The notes under the pieces were generated by a model. The model did no database searches, had not been told where the DNA came from, and saw nothing but the letters and a program-made list of their open reading frames with translations. Below, piece by piece: positions 1 through 11,900 of a stretch of DNA of 64,000 nucleotides. The stretch's first letter is position 1, and every line of letters starts with the position of its first letter. Both the position numbers and the translations under genes were made by a program. Origin of the DNA: Ectocarpus siliculosus (Eukaryota > Sar > Phaeophyceae > Ectocarpales > Ectocarpaceae); assembly GCA_000310025.1 (NCBI GenBank), contig FN649741.1, forward strand, positions 3,584,729 to 3,648,728, read 5' to 3'.

Positions 1-553
1 GGGGGGGGGGGGGGGGGGGGGTGTACTCATAGTCGTGCATGCCGTAGTCGTTTGACCATTGACCTCGCATCCCTACAAAGCCGGGACGGAGCACGCCGGG
101 TTCTCACCGGACCAGGCTCTCACATCACCAAGCGCGAAGCGCCGTGACGTATTTGGCGAGTCGCATGAAGGGTGAGCTGCATCCTGCTAAGGGTGTTCGG
201 CATCTTGTGCTTACTTCCTTGCGTACGGATGACAGCTACGTATGACTTAATTTATTTTCTGGTGCTTTCACTTCCAGAGACAGTTGTAAGCACTGTGTAA
301 CTGCCTTGAGGAAGCTTGACCATTTTAACACAACGTGGTGCGATCATCCCCCGTTGCGCGGAGTGAGGTTTCTCGACCCCGCACAACATGATCTACTCGA
401 CCACCATTATGGTTACCGCCAAAAAAAAAAACCGAGGTAAAAAAAAAAAACGGTAACCTGGTTGCCGAGTTCACGAAGTGAATTGGCTTGTTTTACAACG
501 TCGTTACCAAGCGACGAAAACCCAATCCCGATGGCAAACACCGAGTGGGGGGA
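1..553 (-). repeat. Poly-C-tailed retroposon, copy a (window edge)
   Basis: Read on the minus strand, this copy ends in a motif containing GGCATGCACGACTATGAGTA followed by a C run; on the plus strand the window opens with 21 G. The same sequence recurs inverted at 12190-12732 with only scattered differences, and its last 115 bp recur at 893-1015. It contains a hairpin near 410-460: GGTTACCG and CGGTAACC flank two A runs. No coding capacity is visible, so it looks like a SINE-like or 5'-truncated non-autonomous retroposon. The left boundary lies outside the window; the 553 boundary is where similarity to the 12 kb copy fades into G-rich sequence. Confidence 0.7.
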
Positions 554-892
554 GCGGTGGGGTGGGTGGGGGAAAGGAGGGATGCATCTCCAAGCATCGT
601 TGAAGAAAGAGGGCTAGGTCAATCAAAGTTCCTGTACTTTGCGGCCTCTTTATATTCCGGACTTTGTCACGCAATAGAACGCTCGGTGGGACGGTTTCGA
701 GAAATCTGACGCGGATATCTCCGCATCGGGAACTCGGAACGGCCCGTGTCATTTGCTTTAGGACGGAATTGCAACGGACGTTCACGGACGTGCTTGAAAC
801 GAGGGCTGCGTGTTGTTAACGGTCCAGTCGTACGCCGGGCCCTCCGCACCTCCCATTCACCCGTGTTACCCAAAACTCACCACGCGCGAGCC

Positions 893-1015
893 GGGGGGGG
901 GGTGTACTCATAGTCGTGCAAGAAGGTGTCGTCTGACCATTGACCTCGCATCCCTACAAAGCCGGGAGTGAGCACGCCGGGTTCTCACCGGACCAGGCTC
1001 TCACATCACCAAGCG
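893..1015 (-). repeat. 5'-truncated copy of the poly-C-tailed retroposon
   Basis: A run of ten G is followed by GTGTACTCATAGTCGTGCA and then about 100 bp nearly identical to positions 20-133 of the window. Similarity stops abruptly after AAGCG at about 1015. Retention of only the 3' end is the usual outcome of incomplete target-primed reverse transcription. Confidence 0.7.
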
Positions 1016-1647
1016 GTGTTTCTCGCTTCGACTTCCTCATTTTCTCTCCGAAATTAGTCAAAAACAATATGATCGAGTCTGCCGACGAGGCTGCTTGTCG
1101 AGCAGCTTTGATGTTAAAGCACTTCGCTGTACTACTTCCTTCAGGGATGTCGTTGTTGGATACTTAAGACACTTCGATCGTTGAATCACTTCAAGAATAC
1201 TGGCCCTACAAGTACGTATTTTTTTCTACTTCTAACAAAGGCGGAATCAGGGAACCATGCCCTTTAAAATAGCCTTTCAACCGTTCGATGCCAGAGGTTC
1301 ATCTTTCGCACCCAGAACATGTTGAGAAAACAGGAATTGACCCAACAACCGGAGCCGGATACCCGACGAGCTCGAGGTCTACTGCTGCGCACGCGAATGA
1401 GTGTACTGTATTGAACGCCTAGACGTATCTCGGCCCTTCATCGACCCACCTGTTGCTCTTAAGCAGCTGGCAGCAACGAGCACGAGTTTCCGCCAACATC
1501 GTCCAGCGCACCATCTACCGGCCGCATGACTTGGAACAGTGTTTCCTCTAGACTTGGTTAGTTTACCTAGTTTTTACCCATCCCTTATGACTCCCCCCAC
1601 CCAACCCGTTTCTTCCATCTTGGTCTCTGAGCCACTCTCTCACTCAC
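1016..1647. other. No gene recognised; probable intron of AMT1
   Basis: This stretch follows the splice donor of AMT1 exon 5 on the minus strand. I searched it for the next ammonium-transporter exon (the equivalent of AMT2 exon 6, with a Trp-Gly-Trp segment and a Leu-Leu-Phe-Gly segment) and did not find it on either strand. No other coding signal is evident. Confidence 0.4.
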
Positions 1648-4119
1648 CAAGGGATAGATGAGCCCAACCATGGCCTGTGAAAACAGAAAGTACCCGGACA
1701 TGCAAATTCTCTCTCCCACCGCGCCAGATACACTGCACGACCACGGGGGTGTGGATGGACCGGGCGGGGGACAGCGCACCAGAAGGGACACATCGCGGAT
1801 GACCAAGGAACCACAACAAACTCGTGTGGGTTGGATGGAACATACAAAAAGCCTGCCGAGTGTTCGGCTTCGTTCAGGGCAAGGCGGCAATCGGCACCAC
1901 AGGAATTAATCGACCGGTGTTTCGCAGACCGTGTCCACAGTCCGTACAGGCCGGGCTACATGGTCGGCCCATGTCACTGCTGTATTGCTTCACCTCCTAG
2001 TCCTGTAGACGAGGGTCCGCGCGCGGTAGCGCTCGATCAACGTCCCCTGTCAAACTACGCACACCCAGCTCCACTGCTGTTATCCTGCCCTTTACTTCCC
2101 TCCTCCCTCACATTGTTACGGCCGTCCCCGAGAAGCTCCACTAGTCGTTCCGGTATGAGTATCAGTGCGGATAGCAGCAGGCGTAGCAGGCGTAGCAGCC
2201 GTGGCAGCACAGGTAGGATGAAGACGTCGTTACAAGTCGGTGGGAAGCTGTTTCAAATAGCAAGGCTGATGTTTTTCTTGGAATCAGAAGGGTATACACC
2301 CGGACACAATCTGAGACCTCCTGCTACAGCCGCGTAGACGCGACGTCCCTCGGTGTGTCGAGAGGCGTGAGGCATGGCTGCTGCTGCAGCAGCAGCGGTG
2401 TGCTACACACGCGCGATTCTCGACTCCTTTTATTGCAGCTTGCATCGCGAAGACAGTTCCACAGTTGTTTGGCCTCCTCCCGAGCACACACAGATTTTTT
2501 TTAAGAGGCCGGAAACCACCTTGCCTCCCGGAGGGAATGGTGGCGTCCGCGCAAGACCGCCGCCGCCATTACCTGGAAAAGCCAGAGCGCCCAGCTGTAC
2601 CCGTTCTTCGTGCCGTTGTTCCCCGCCTCGTCCTCGAACTCTTCCCCCCGCCCGAAGAAGGAGCCTGGTCCGAAGAACTGGTTGAAACCGTTCTCCTCGG
2701 TGCCCGTGCCGAACGCGAGCCCCCACCCGACCGCCCACCACATCACGGCCGCAACGGCCAGATCAAGGAGGTTCTTCGAGGTAGCGAATGAGTAGATGCG
2801 GCGGGTGGAGGTTGGAAGGAGCGTTGATTTTTTCTTGTGTCAAGACTTGATGAACGCGTTGGTTGCACACCTGTCGGTTGTAGAGTGCATTGCTAACTAG
2901 AGCGTGTGAGAGCATGAGGGTGTCGTTGTTAGCATGTGATGAGCCTGCGCCTCCGAGAGACACCGGGTGAAATGAGATTGTGTGCGCGAGAAATGTTCGC
3001 GTAGCACGAAAACATGTATACGTGAGGGAGAACGTGCGCGGGAGTCGAATCCTCTGTGGGATAAGAAGCACTGCGACGGTATGCCCAATTGCGAATGGAA
3101 TACGCGCAATGTTGACGCCGAAATCTTCCATGTGATACGTATCAGTTGTTCGGGCTAAAAACGTCTCTTGTCTCAAACGGCCACATCTTTAACAAAAGCG
3201 CCGTGTTTCTTCCGCAGGAAAAGGAACAGAAGGAACCTCACCTTGATCAGCAAGTTTTTGGTGTGCTTGGCCCCAACTGAACCGACCTCGAGCATGGTGA
3301 ACCCTGCTTGCATCACTGCGAGACGGTGTGAGGAAAACGGTATCGTAATCGATTATTTGAGGAGCAAGCAGCGGAGAAAGCAGGATTTGCAACAGCAGCA
3401 ACAAACACGACGACGACAAGGTTTTCCATGCCTTCGGAACCCGGTAGTTCTACGGCAATGTAGTAGTTACAAGGAAAACAGGAATCAATCCAGGACGTGT
3501 CGATTCTTGAGTGGTTCGGCAAGATGCGCCAGGCACCTGCCCCAAACGCCAGGAAGCCACTCTACCCGTACGAACAAAGGTTTGTGTCATGAATCCGTCG
3601 GCCATGGCGATATGTCGCGCGTCGTTCCGATTCATATTCCCCAACCCCTTTGCTCCTGCAGGTAGCAACTGGAAGACACGATCACCGTCTCGGAGAAGAG
3701 TGGGTGAAACGTCCGTAAAACGTGTGTGGGTCCCAAAGAACTTCTGTGTCTGGCGTGGAACGAACCCTGGCCTGCTACTTGCCAGTCTTGCTGCATAACC
3801 GTCCCAGCGTTTGGCCCAGTTTGAAGCTGACACAGGGACCACAAAGCCGCCACCGTGTGGCCCTGCGCACTCTCCCTCTCTTGTTGGCGGGGTGCACGCA
3901 AGCAAATGCAACGTAACAATGTTCTTACTACATGCCTCGCTGTTGTGTGTGGTTGGCGTGGATAGACAAGTCTATGGTACGACACTCTAATAATCGCTCA
4001 CACACGACGAGGATGGCCCCCACCATGAGCCACAGGGAGTCCATGTCCGTCTGCATGGACCCGACCTCGACCTGCAGCGCCTCCACAATCTGCCATAGCT
4101 CTGTGACATTCGCCTCCAT
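1648..4119 (-). CDS. Ammonium transporter, 5' part (AMT1), five exons
   Basis: Integral membrane Amt/Mep/Rh-family ammonium channel of the plasma membrane. Exons on the minus strand: 4119-4002, 3315-3242, 2773-2573, 2140-2112 and 1732-1648, 507 nt in all (169 codons), with GT-AG introns and matching phases. Exon 1 gives MEANVTELWQIVEALQ; exon 2 carries the Amt motif MQAGFTMLEVGSV; exon 3 starts NLLDLAVAAVMWW and ends ALWLFQ; exon 4 is a 29-nt micro-exon (WSFSGTAVT); exon 5 gives VSGAVGERI to VGLIYPL. Exon lengths 74, 201, 29 and 85 nt equal those of AMT2 at 31-41 kb. The remaining exons, including both pore histidines, are not in the window: the gene either continues beyond position 1 or was truncated by the retroposons there. 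Reading frames are open, so a functional gene remains possible. Confidence 0.85.
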
Positions 4120-4439
4120 AGCTGCGCGTGCGCAAGGCCTTTAACGAAGAAACGCGTCGCCGCAGGACCATGCACGAGCGTCAATGAAAGCGAAACATGT
4201 TGGTCAGAAACACCAGCACCACGCGGTGTAAACTCTGCAGCATCGGGATGAACGGCACCCTACCCAAATCGCGGGGAATGGTTCGAAAAACCAACCTGAT
4301 GACTGCTCTCACCGAAACGGTGTTTATGTACTCATCACATTCAATGGAATCAATTGAGTTGTTCTTTGTCAGAGAAACGTGCCCGATAATCGGTGGTATG
4401 CTGTGCAGCGTGTATACTGATTACATTGTATCTGCCATT
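4120..4439. promoter_or_regulatory. Upstream region of AMT1
   Basis: This lies immediately 5' of the AMT1 start codon (minus strand) and should hold its leader and promoter. An open frame crosses it on the plus strand from 4197, but its first 80 codons resemble nothing I know. I see no clear TATA or initiator element, so the assignment rests on position only. Confidence 0.25.
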
Positions 4440-5485
4440 GAAAAACCATTTCGCCAGGAGGAAGCGTTTGGAGCCTTTGGCCTGAGAGTGTTGGAGGAAA
4501 AGGCAGAGGCTGTCCCGATGCGGGTACCGCGGAAGCGGACGAAGCGGACGAAGGAGAGGGAATCAACGCTGCCACCGCCGCCTCGCCCCCTGTCACCACT
4601 GGTGATCGAAGCAGCGGGGGAAAATACGCCCAGACTGCCGAGTCCCGATACCTGGGAGACCATGTCCATGAAGGTGATGAACTTGCGCTGGAGATCAGCC
4701 ACTGGAACAGAGCAGCGTGGCCGCACTCACGTGGACGACCGGCAGACAGCACCGGGGAGAGACTCCAACAAGGTCCGATTGCTGCAAGCGGAGGCGACGG
4801 AGGATGTACTGTACGGATGCGTGACGCGGGCTCCGCGCCGTGACCTACTGGTACCAGTTATTGAGGAGGAAAAACCACTAAATAGCTTATTTATTCCTAC
4901 GAGCTTACAGGGTGGTAGTTGTCGACAACTTTCGTTCGCCCAGACCCTTATTCAAATGATGCTGTGGCGAAACGCCGAAGCCATTGTCCGACCACGGGGA
5001 TTGCTGTTCACGGAAACCTTGGCCAGACAGCGGCCACCCCCGAAGCGAGTAGTAATATTTGGGAATATCATGGAGTGGGGGGGAGGATCCAGGCAAGGGG
5101 TGCAAGGAGACAAAACAGCAAAGTTCCTGAGGGACGAGTTCCTGCGTTGGGAGCAACAGACGAATCTGCGGAAGTACATCGGCAAACAGTCGGAGTTCCT
5201 GGCGCAATCGCGGCCTTCGCAGCGATGGTGTAAGAGGTACGCGGGAGTGCTGCGGGGGCCGGAGGGTTCATGATCTCCCGGCATACGGATGAAGACGTGG
5301 CCAGCCGACTATGTGCGTCTAAACGGGACAGCAATGGACTCAAGAAAGCAACGACGCCAGCTACACGAGGGGGAGCGGGGTACACAAGGGCTTGCGCGTC
5401 GATACACACATCTGAGGCGGCATCTGCGACCGAGGAGAGCAGGAGGAGGATGCTAGAACGTGAAGAACAATATGTGCCGGACTGA
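4440..5485 (+). pseudogene. Degenerate LINE reverse transcriptase, C-terminal half
   Basis: Non-LTR retrotransposon remains, recognisable piecewise in different frames. About 4470-4530 reads EEAFGAFGLRVLEEKAEA, resembling the RT segment with a Phe-Gly-Leu-x-Val-Ser core followed by Lys-Thr-Glu. About 4645-4725 reads YLGDHVHEGDELALEIS, the usual Tyr-Leu-Gly thumb region. About 4770-4840 reads RLLQAEATEDVLYGCVT, matching the Leu-Leu-Tyr-Gly-Cys-x-Thr block that closes LINE RT domains. After 5040 come RVVIFGNIMEWGGGSRQG and a C-terminus ending QYVPD at the TGA at 5483. At least one frameshift separates the Tyr-Leu-Gly block from the Leu-Tyr-Gly-Cys block, so this copy is dead. A long open frame (4197-5273) overlaps it but does not represent one intact protein. 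Confidence 0.65.
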
Positions 5486-5962
5486 ATTTGATCGAGGGCC
5501 AGGAATCTGCCATGTATCTCGTTGTCATACGTATTGCTAATCCTCTTCTTTCAATCGCACCCTATCTTATGCGGCGTAATGATCGATGATGTTTTGCCTT
5601 TTTTGTGGCCTACAGTTAAAGCGCTCACACTTAAGAATTGGCAGCTACGAATTCCATGCTCTCAACATGATTATATCGAAACATGAGAACTTGAGCTCCA
5701 GTTGTGAGCTCGGTCAATAACCTCTTTAAAATTAAACCCGATTATCGGACATTCGTAGCCTAACCCTGGGAACTTAGTCTAGAACCCCAGCCTCGGCCAA
5801 TCCTAGAGCGCTAACTGTAGTGTATTGCCTTTTCATTTGTTTTCAAGTGTCGGCGTGCAGCGGGGGCGAGAGTATGACCTGCGAAACTCCCCTGTAGGGA
5901 TGCGGGAATGATAACTAAAAGGAACATAGAGGTATCATGGTATCACCCGTGTGTGTCGTTTT
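5486..5962. other. No feature recognised
   Basis: AT-richer non-coding sequence downstream of the LINE remnant, possibly its 3' untranslated part. Stops are frequent in all frames. Confidence 0.4.
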
Positions 5963-6160
5963 TATTAGCATCGACCGCGCTAACCGACTGATCAATGAAA
6001 ATACCTCAGTCTCAGTGCGGTGGAAAACACAAAATACTTCTAAGGCCACGATCTGGAAACCTGTGACCGAGCGTCATGGGGGAGTCTACGCTATACATAC
6101 ATTCCGATACCGTAGCAATAACAGAAGAAAAATGCACGGGTCTGCCAGGTTGTTGTTGTT
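5963..6160 (+). repeat. Dispersed ~0.2 kb repeat, copy 1
   Basis: Begins ATTAGCATCGACCGCGCTAA and continues through GTGACCGAGCGTCATGGGG to a GTAGCAATAACAGAAGAAA segment. Copies at 6973-7172 and 23059-23222, plus a shorter one at 23245-23330, share the same order of blocks at roughly 75-85% identity by eye. There is no coding capacity and no terminal inverted repeat that I can see. It could be a SINE, but I could not identify a convincing RNA polymerase III A/B box pair. Confidence 0.65.
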
Positions 6161-6705
6161 TGTTTTGTTGTTTCTCTCACATTACCTCTATAGTCCACAA
6201 AAATGGGGAGCCCGTGGTCGCAAAACCCGGCACATACGACGCCGCGGGGAAACAAAACAAGAATAGAGTACAAACCACTCGGAAAAAGAAAGCAAAATGA
6301 TAGAAAGAAAAGAACAGCTACCGACCGACCGGTCGAGAAAAGGAGTCCTAGGAGACCGATCAAAATAAAACAATACAAAAATAAAGGCAAAAATAAAAAG
6401 GGAAAAAGGAGGACGCTTCCATCACCCGTCTAAAAATATCAAAGGGTACCGTACCAGCATCAGGCACTACGCACCAGGGCATGGGAGTAATGAAGGCAAC
6501 ATAACAAAGAGGCGGCAGATGGGCAGACAGCCATCTATATAAAAGCAAAAGCAACAGCAGCGGCAAAAGGGAGATCAAGGTACCCAACAAGGCAGCGTAG
6601 GCAGGGAGGACATGAAAACAGAAGCACAGCACTGAGGCCGAAGGCAATACAAAGGACATACAGGAGTATAGCATACAGCAGGGAGGGGAACAGGGCGCAA
6701 CAACA
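6161..6705. other. No gene recognised; purine-rich stretch
   Basis: Plus-strand purine-rich sequence (many AAAA and GGAGG tracts between 6240 and 6700). On the minus strand it lies directly 3' of the LINE C-terminal fragment and may be its 3' untranslated region. Confidence 0.3.
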
Positions 6706-6943
6706 TCAGCCGGGTACATAGTTCGCCAAAAGTGCTGCCTCGGCCGCCCTACTCGCTTCTACAGCAGCAGCGCCCGGTCGCCGTTTCTTCCCCCCCACCG
6801 CCGCTTCCCCGACTCTCTTTCTGTTCGGTCCCGAGATGGCCGTACTCCCTGCTCCTGCTTCCCTCGCGGGCTTGCGCTTCGCGGACGCTTCCGCCTCCTG
6901 TCTGTGCCATTTCCTCATGAACCATGCCGCCCCGTCCTCGACC
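6706..6943 (-). pseudogene. LINE-derived C-terminal fragment ending YVPG
   Basis: On the minus strand, an open segment of about 78 codons reads AWYNKVEDGAAWFMRKWHRQ, continues through a Lys/Arg/Ala-rich stretch, and ends LLANYVPG at a TAG. The block Trp-Phe-Met-x-x-Trp-His-x-x-Glu-x-Glu-Ala-Ser matches the fragment at 42778-43141 (FMTSWHEKEEEASRQR). That one and the LINE at 4440-5485 also end in YVPD, so all three look like C-termini of one LINE family (inference). Its upstream boundary coincides with a CAG that could be a splice acceptor, so a host exon is a weaker alternative. Confidence 0.5.
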
Positions 6944-6972
6944 TTGTTGTACCACGCCCCTGGCTGTTGTTA

Positions 6973-7172
6973 TTATTAGCATCGACCGCGCTAACCGGCT
7001 GGCCAATGAAAATACGTTAGTTGCAGCGCGGTTGAAAACACGAAAAACTTCTAAACGCGATTAACTGGGACCCCGTGAGGGGGCGGCATGGGGAAGGGCC
7101 AAGCTATATTCTCCGGATGAAAGACAGAAACGGTAGCAACAGAAGAAAACTGCACGTGTCTACCAATGCTGC
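6973..7172 (+). repeat. Dispersed ~0.2 kb repeat, copy 2
   Basis: Starts with the same ATTAGCATCGACCGCGCTAA block as copy 1 at 5963, about 1 kb away in the same orientation, then diverges moderately (GGGACCCCGTGAGGGGGCGG replaces the copy 1 middle block) and realigns at GGTAGCAACAGAAGAAAA. Confidence 0.65.
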
Positions 7173-7730
7173 TACCTTGCACTCGAGTTCGTTTTGGAGT
7201 GCTTTCACCATCCTCCTCCTTGCTTTCACCACGACCATCATCCATTCTCATAACCATTTTTACGGCAATTTTTCGGCAATTCCTTTCTGCCCCTGCGTGT
7301 CTGTTTTGTGCGTGTGTGAGGGGTGATGGGGTGGCTGGTGCAAACCGCAGGCAGGGATACATCCCGGCCTATCTATGCACAAAAGGCGACAAGGATAGAA
7401 CCACGCGAGTTCATGGTCGGTCGTAGTTGTGGTGATCATTGATTTTTGTTTGATTGTCTTGATTTTGCTTGGCTTCGCTTGTTTGTCGAGGGTGGGCTCT
7501 TTGTACCAACCCCTCCTATTGATCTCCTTTTGTCCGAAACGTCACCGACCCGGGAAAGTGTGACCGTTTGATTATGTATCTTGAACCTTGAACGGCAGCC
7601 CCGCCCGCTGGTTCTCGGTTGGAAACCTCGTATCCATGTTATCCCCCCTACGTTATGTACACAAAATGTAGATTGCGATTATGACGGTAGAAGGCAGGCG
7701 TAGACTAAAAGTATTTAGTGTAGTCTGTAG

Positions 7731-7767
<37 letters not shown>

Positions 7768-8992
7768 CTTCCGTTCTCTCTGCCCAGTACCTTCTTCTGT
7801 CCGTACTACTGCTGTACATAGACTATGCAGTCTACAGCAGTCAACACTTGACGCGCGGTCGAAAAAGCAAAATACTCCACCGGTGACCCCGGTTGGTAAC
7901 CGAAATGTGTACACCGGCGCCGCCCAGATTCATGTCAGTGGGAGGTGAACTAGATGTAAACAACCAACAACACAAAACAAGAGAACCACAGAGTAGCACA
8001 ATGTTAATTTGGAAAGACCGATCGACCAATCAACCATATTAGCTTTCAACAAACTGGAATGTGTACCTGATTTCCGCCGCTGTCCTCGCCATCAGGGTTT
8101 GTGTGGTACCCAGTGCCGTAGGCTGTGCTAAACATATGCTATCTCGCGGACAGCCACAGCCACGACGCGCCACCACATGGTGATTCCCCGCTACAAAAAT
8201 TTGCCAGCAAAGCATATATTTCTTCGCGGTGTTGTGCGATAGTCTACACAGCACGCTTCATGTTACGGAAACTGGCTGTGGTATCTACATGCGCGTTAGT
8301 TTTGCTGTATAATATGCTGCTCTCCGTAGTCTTGTCGTCTTGGTACGTCGAGCAGTGGGTCCTGTAGTCAGATTCGGGACTCTCACCGTGCTGCATATAT
8401 CAATGCATCATCTTGATCGCATTATGCCACAGGTGGTTATTCCCTTTGCACTCCCCCAACTGTTCTTGGCGCTGATGGGCCGCGAATTTGCTAGTCGGTA
8501 TGGTGCGAGGGGCCTTTGACCTCTTGGCCCGGGCGAATCTCGGCGAACGCAGAAAGTAAACACGAAACATGCGCACAAACACCAGCCGGCGGTTACAGCC
8601 GAGGTTCTAAGATCTACGATCGAAACTTTTGATAAAGTCTTCCCGCTCTGCGAACGGCTGTCAGACCCAAGGCGCCGGACCGCTACTTTTCACCTGCGAC
8701 TCGCATTTGTTGCCGCGAGGTGCCAGCCAGAGAGAGACAGAGATAATAGAGAGAGAACAAGAGTTCCCTCTCTCCGCAGGTGGTGATCCCCTCTCCCCCC
8801 TTCTACTCGCTTTTCATTTCAAGAAGTGGAAACTTGAAACTTGGCTGGCTGGTTCCATCTGCCACGGTTGTTTTTTCGTACAAGAGGCAGCGGCAGAGGA
8901 GAGGGAAGGACAGGCACGGAAGTTCATCTGCTGCCCACCGCCCGCAATCACGCGCACACCAGTAAAAGTAAACAGACGTACGTGCTGGCAAG
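7173..8992. other. Upstream region of the secreted-protein gene; no gene recognised
   Basis: No coding segment with credible splice sites was found here. The region contains the (TTG)n microsatellite at 7730-7767 and one copy of the TACTGCTGTA motif at 7807-7816. The last few hundred bases should contain the promoter and 5' leader of the gene starting at 8993; AGAGAGAGACAGAGATAATA near 8731 is a purine-rich tract of unknown role. Confidence 0.3.
7730..7767. repeat. (TTG)n microsatellite
   Basis: About twelve uninterrupted TTG triplets. On the minus strand this would read as a poly-Thr or poly-Gln/Asn type run, but it is not in a supported gene. Confidence 0.9.
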
Positions 8993-11900
8993 ATGAAGCT
9001 CATGGGGGCGGCTGCTGCTGCTGCGGTGGCGGCGGTCTGTTGTTTGGCGGAGTTGGGGAGCGCCCAGAGCTGCTGCTCCCAGGATTCCGACTGCACGGAG
9101 TTGTTGTCGCCTGCTGACATTGTAAGTTCCGTTGGGCTATCTATCTTTCCCTCCTTGCTTGGGTGTGTGCACGTACAAACCGCATGTATGTAGGGAAAGG
9201 GTGCTCTATCCACCCCTGTCGGAAGAACAGACTTGGGCGTGTGGCAGACGTGTGTGTTTGGTGCGCATGATGCCGGCCGAAACAAGAAGCGGGCTGCTCG
9301 GTACCACACCACCGTGACGTTGGGGTGTGCGGCTACTCTACTGCCTGTGCAGTAGTAAGATTGGAGACGCTCTCTGTATCTTGCTTTCGTTCACAAATAA
9401 AAGTATTCTGTGTCAAAAGGGCTTTTTTTGAGAAAAGAAGAGAGGGCGAGAGAGACGGGAGGGGGGGTTAGACATCGAAGAGAGGCAGGTACAACATGGA
9501 GAGGAGCGAAAGAGGGATGGAGAGGCACTTGAAAACGGCGCGTACAAGTGTATGCATACAATATACGCGCCCATCACCACAGCAGCAGCAGCAAGCAGCT
9601 TGTTGTCTGCTACATACTGCCGGAGGTATGTGGGCCACAATAATAAGATTCGATATTGAGGCTCTGGAGTCCCTTATCGACCACATGTAAATTTACTCTA
9701 CACAACCAACGCTCATGAGAGAGGTGAAAGAAAAGCGATTAGCATGTCTTCACCGTGTTCTCCATTGCAGCTACTGCACAAGGGAGGAGGAGAGTCAAGA
9801 GCGAGCGATGTTGGTTGGTCCTGTCATGCGTTCGCCGGAAACGAAAGATCAAAATTTATTTGCTCGTGGTTGTTGGGCCTATCTCCTCTTGACGGGGTAA
9901 AAAATGTGTACTTACTCCCCGCTGGGAGTATTCTGTTTCGTTGCCCGCCAGGCTTCCAACGGCGTTTAGTATTGATGTTCCCAAAATGACGAACCGTGGA
10001 ATTTTCTCTCATCATTCAAATACCCCCCCACGGCATGCCTGAACCCAAAACACCGCAGAAATGGTCTAGACGAAAAAAATCAACATTTTTGATGTGTACA
10101 GCAGTGTACATTCAGTAAGCAACAAGCAACACTTCACGATCGACACGGCAGGGAACGACCGGCTGATTCCAAGCAGCCGGCAAGATGGAAGCCGGAGAAA
10201 AAAAAAAAAAAGTGTGTGCGGCCTTCCTCCCGTTGTGGGGGGACGTTGTGCTGACGATGCGTCCAGTTTATATGCAGTTGTATGCTACCGGTGTAAAAAG
10301 ACCGACGCCCATATGCATTGGGGATCGCATTCTTTTCTTCAACACATTTTGTGGGAGTACAGCAGTCAGTGGAGCTTGAGAGCCGCTGTACTTCGCCCTT
10401 GTTGGAGTGCGTTGCCCGCGTGGGAGTGCGTCCTAAGGGAGGTATAGAATGCGCCCAACAGCGGGAGTTTTCCTCAGTTCTGTTTTGCGACCACCATACG
10501 TACCACGCGAGCAAAATCACCGCCGGTCCTACGCGACCCTCCGAGAAGTGTGCACGCCGTGCCATACCACAGGCTATATGTAGCAGGAAGTAGAGGCACA
10601 TCTCGCTTGAGTCAATCTGTGGGTGGATGGTACGCCATATGGTACAGGTTTCCCCGGACGTGTCCAATTGAATTCACGTGTCCGAAGTAATTTTTTGAAA
10701 ATTCTCGTACATGGAATACTTCATGTACCCACGGCGCTCAATCTAATAATAAAATACAACAAGACAGCTACCAAACTGTCTTGTTGAGCCTGTTGCCCGC
10801 AGGGGAGATGTCCCTATATGCTGTCTGGGAAATCGTAGACATACAGGTACTTCCTGACGCTATGAATCCATTGCTAATCTGTCTCAGACTCTTTTCTATG
10901 ATAGAGATGGTTTCGTTGTGTCATATTAAGACACAGAAAGACACCTACTGCTGTACCCGTTCGAGGTGTTTTATGTATAATGTAACCAAAGTCGAAAGGG
11001 GTGTGCTGAAGCCGTTTCAGTGAGTGGAGGGAAACAGCAGTCTATTCTACAAGTACAGTATGCATATTGTATGGGGGCACAGACGGAACTTTAACCGTCC
11101 AGACCTCCCTCGAGCATATCTTGTCGTTGGCGACGTTTGCAGCGGTCTGCCTCACGAACGATTCCGAATCAACTCTCTCTATGTTCGGCCTTTTGTAGAT
11201 AAATACATGGAAAAGCTCTTCTTGATCAAGTTTTTTTCCCCAAAGTTGTAGATCTGACTGAGACCTCCCGTGAGCTCGCCCATTTACCCACCTCTTCTCA
11301 ATTTACCTTATAATCAGGGCGTGTTTGAACTTTCTCGACCAAGCAAGATGTGCAGTTTGTTTTCGCTCAAGACTCTTACCCGGAACCACCATGTACCTTG
11401 TCGCCAAGTTTTGTTGTTCCAATATTTGCTTCATGACGTGTTTCTTTCCGCGCAAAGATACGTGTGCGCGGGAAATTCGCGTTTTTTTTTGCTGGATACA
11501 GCAAGTATGTGACCAAAACCTACAAAACCCTCTGGGCGAAACAATGGGTGATCCTCCGATCTCTCCGACCAACAGCAATAGATCTCCCCGACCATCAGCA
11601 GAAAGCAGAAAGAGTCACAGCGCCGAAGACGGCGGCGTTGAAGCCGTCTCGTCGAGAGCTTTCCGAAAACGTTTCGTTTCGTTTATGCCCCCTCTTCGTG
11701 GTGGCGTAATCGAGCTTTGAAAATCGGTCTAGGGTGTGTGTTGTCTTGTGTCGTATACGGTATATAGCGTGGGCGGCAACGCTGAGGTGCAGTACGGCTT
11801 GTGGGTACACGCGGAAACCGGACGTAAAAGTACTAGGTTAGTAGCTGCAGAGAGAATTCCGAATCTGTGCGGCGGTGAGGTCATACGCCGAAGCTTGTGG

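Noticed and set aside
489-506. GTTTTACAACGTCGT, a 15-mer shared with the lacZ-alpha region of cloning vectors
   Set aside because: The match stops after the 15-mer, and the same sequence lies within a genomic repeat present again at about 12240-12256 with its own flanks. Vector contamination is unlikely.
4197-5273. 358-codon frame as an intact novel gene
   Set aside because: LINE RT motifs appear in this frame and in a shifted frame within the same interval, so it is better explained as a decayed retroelement.
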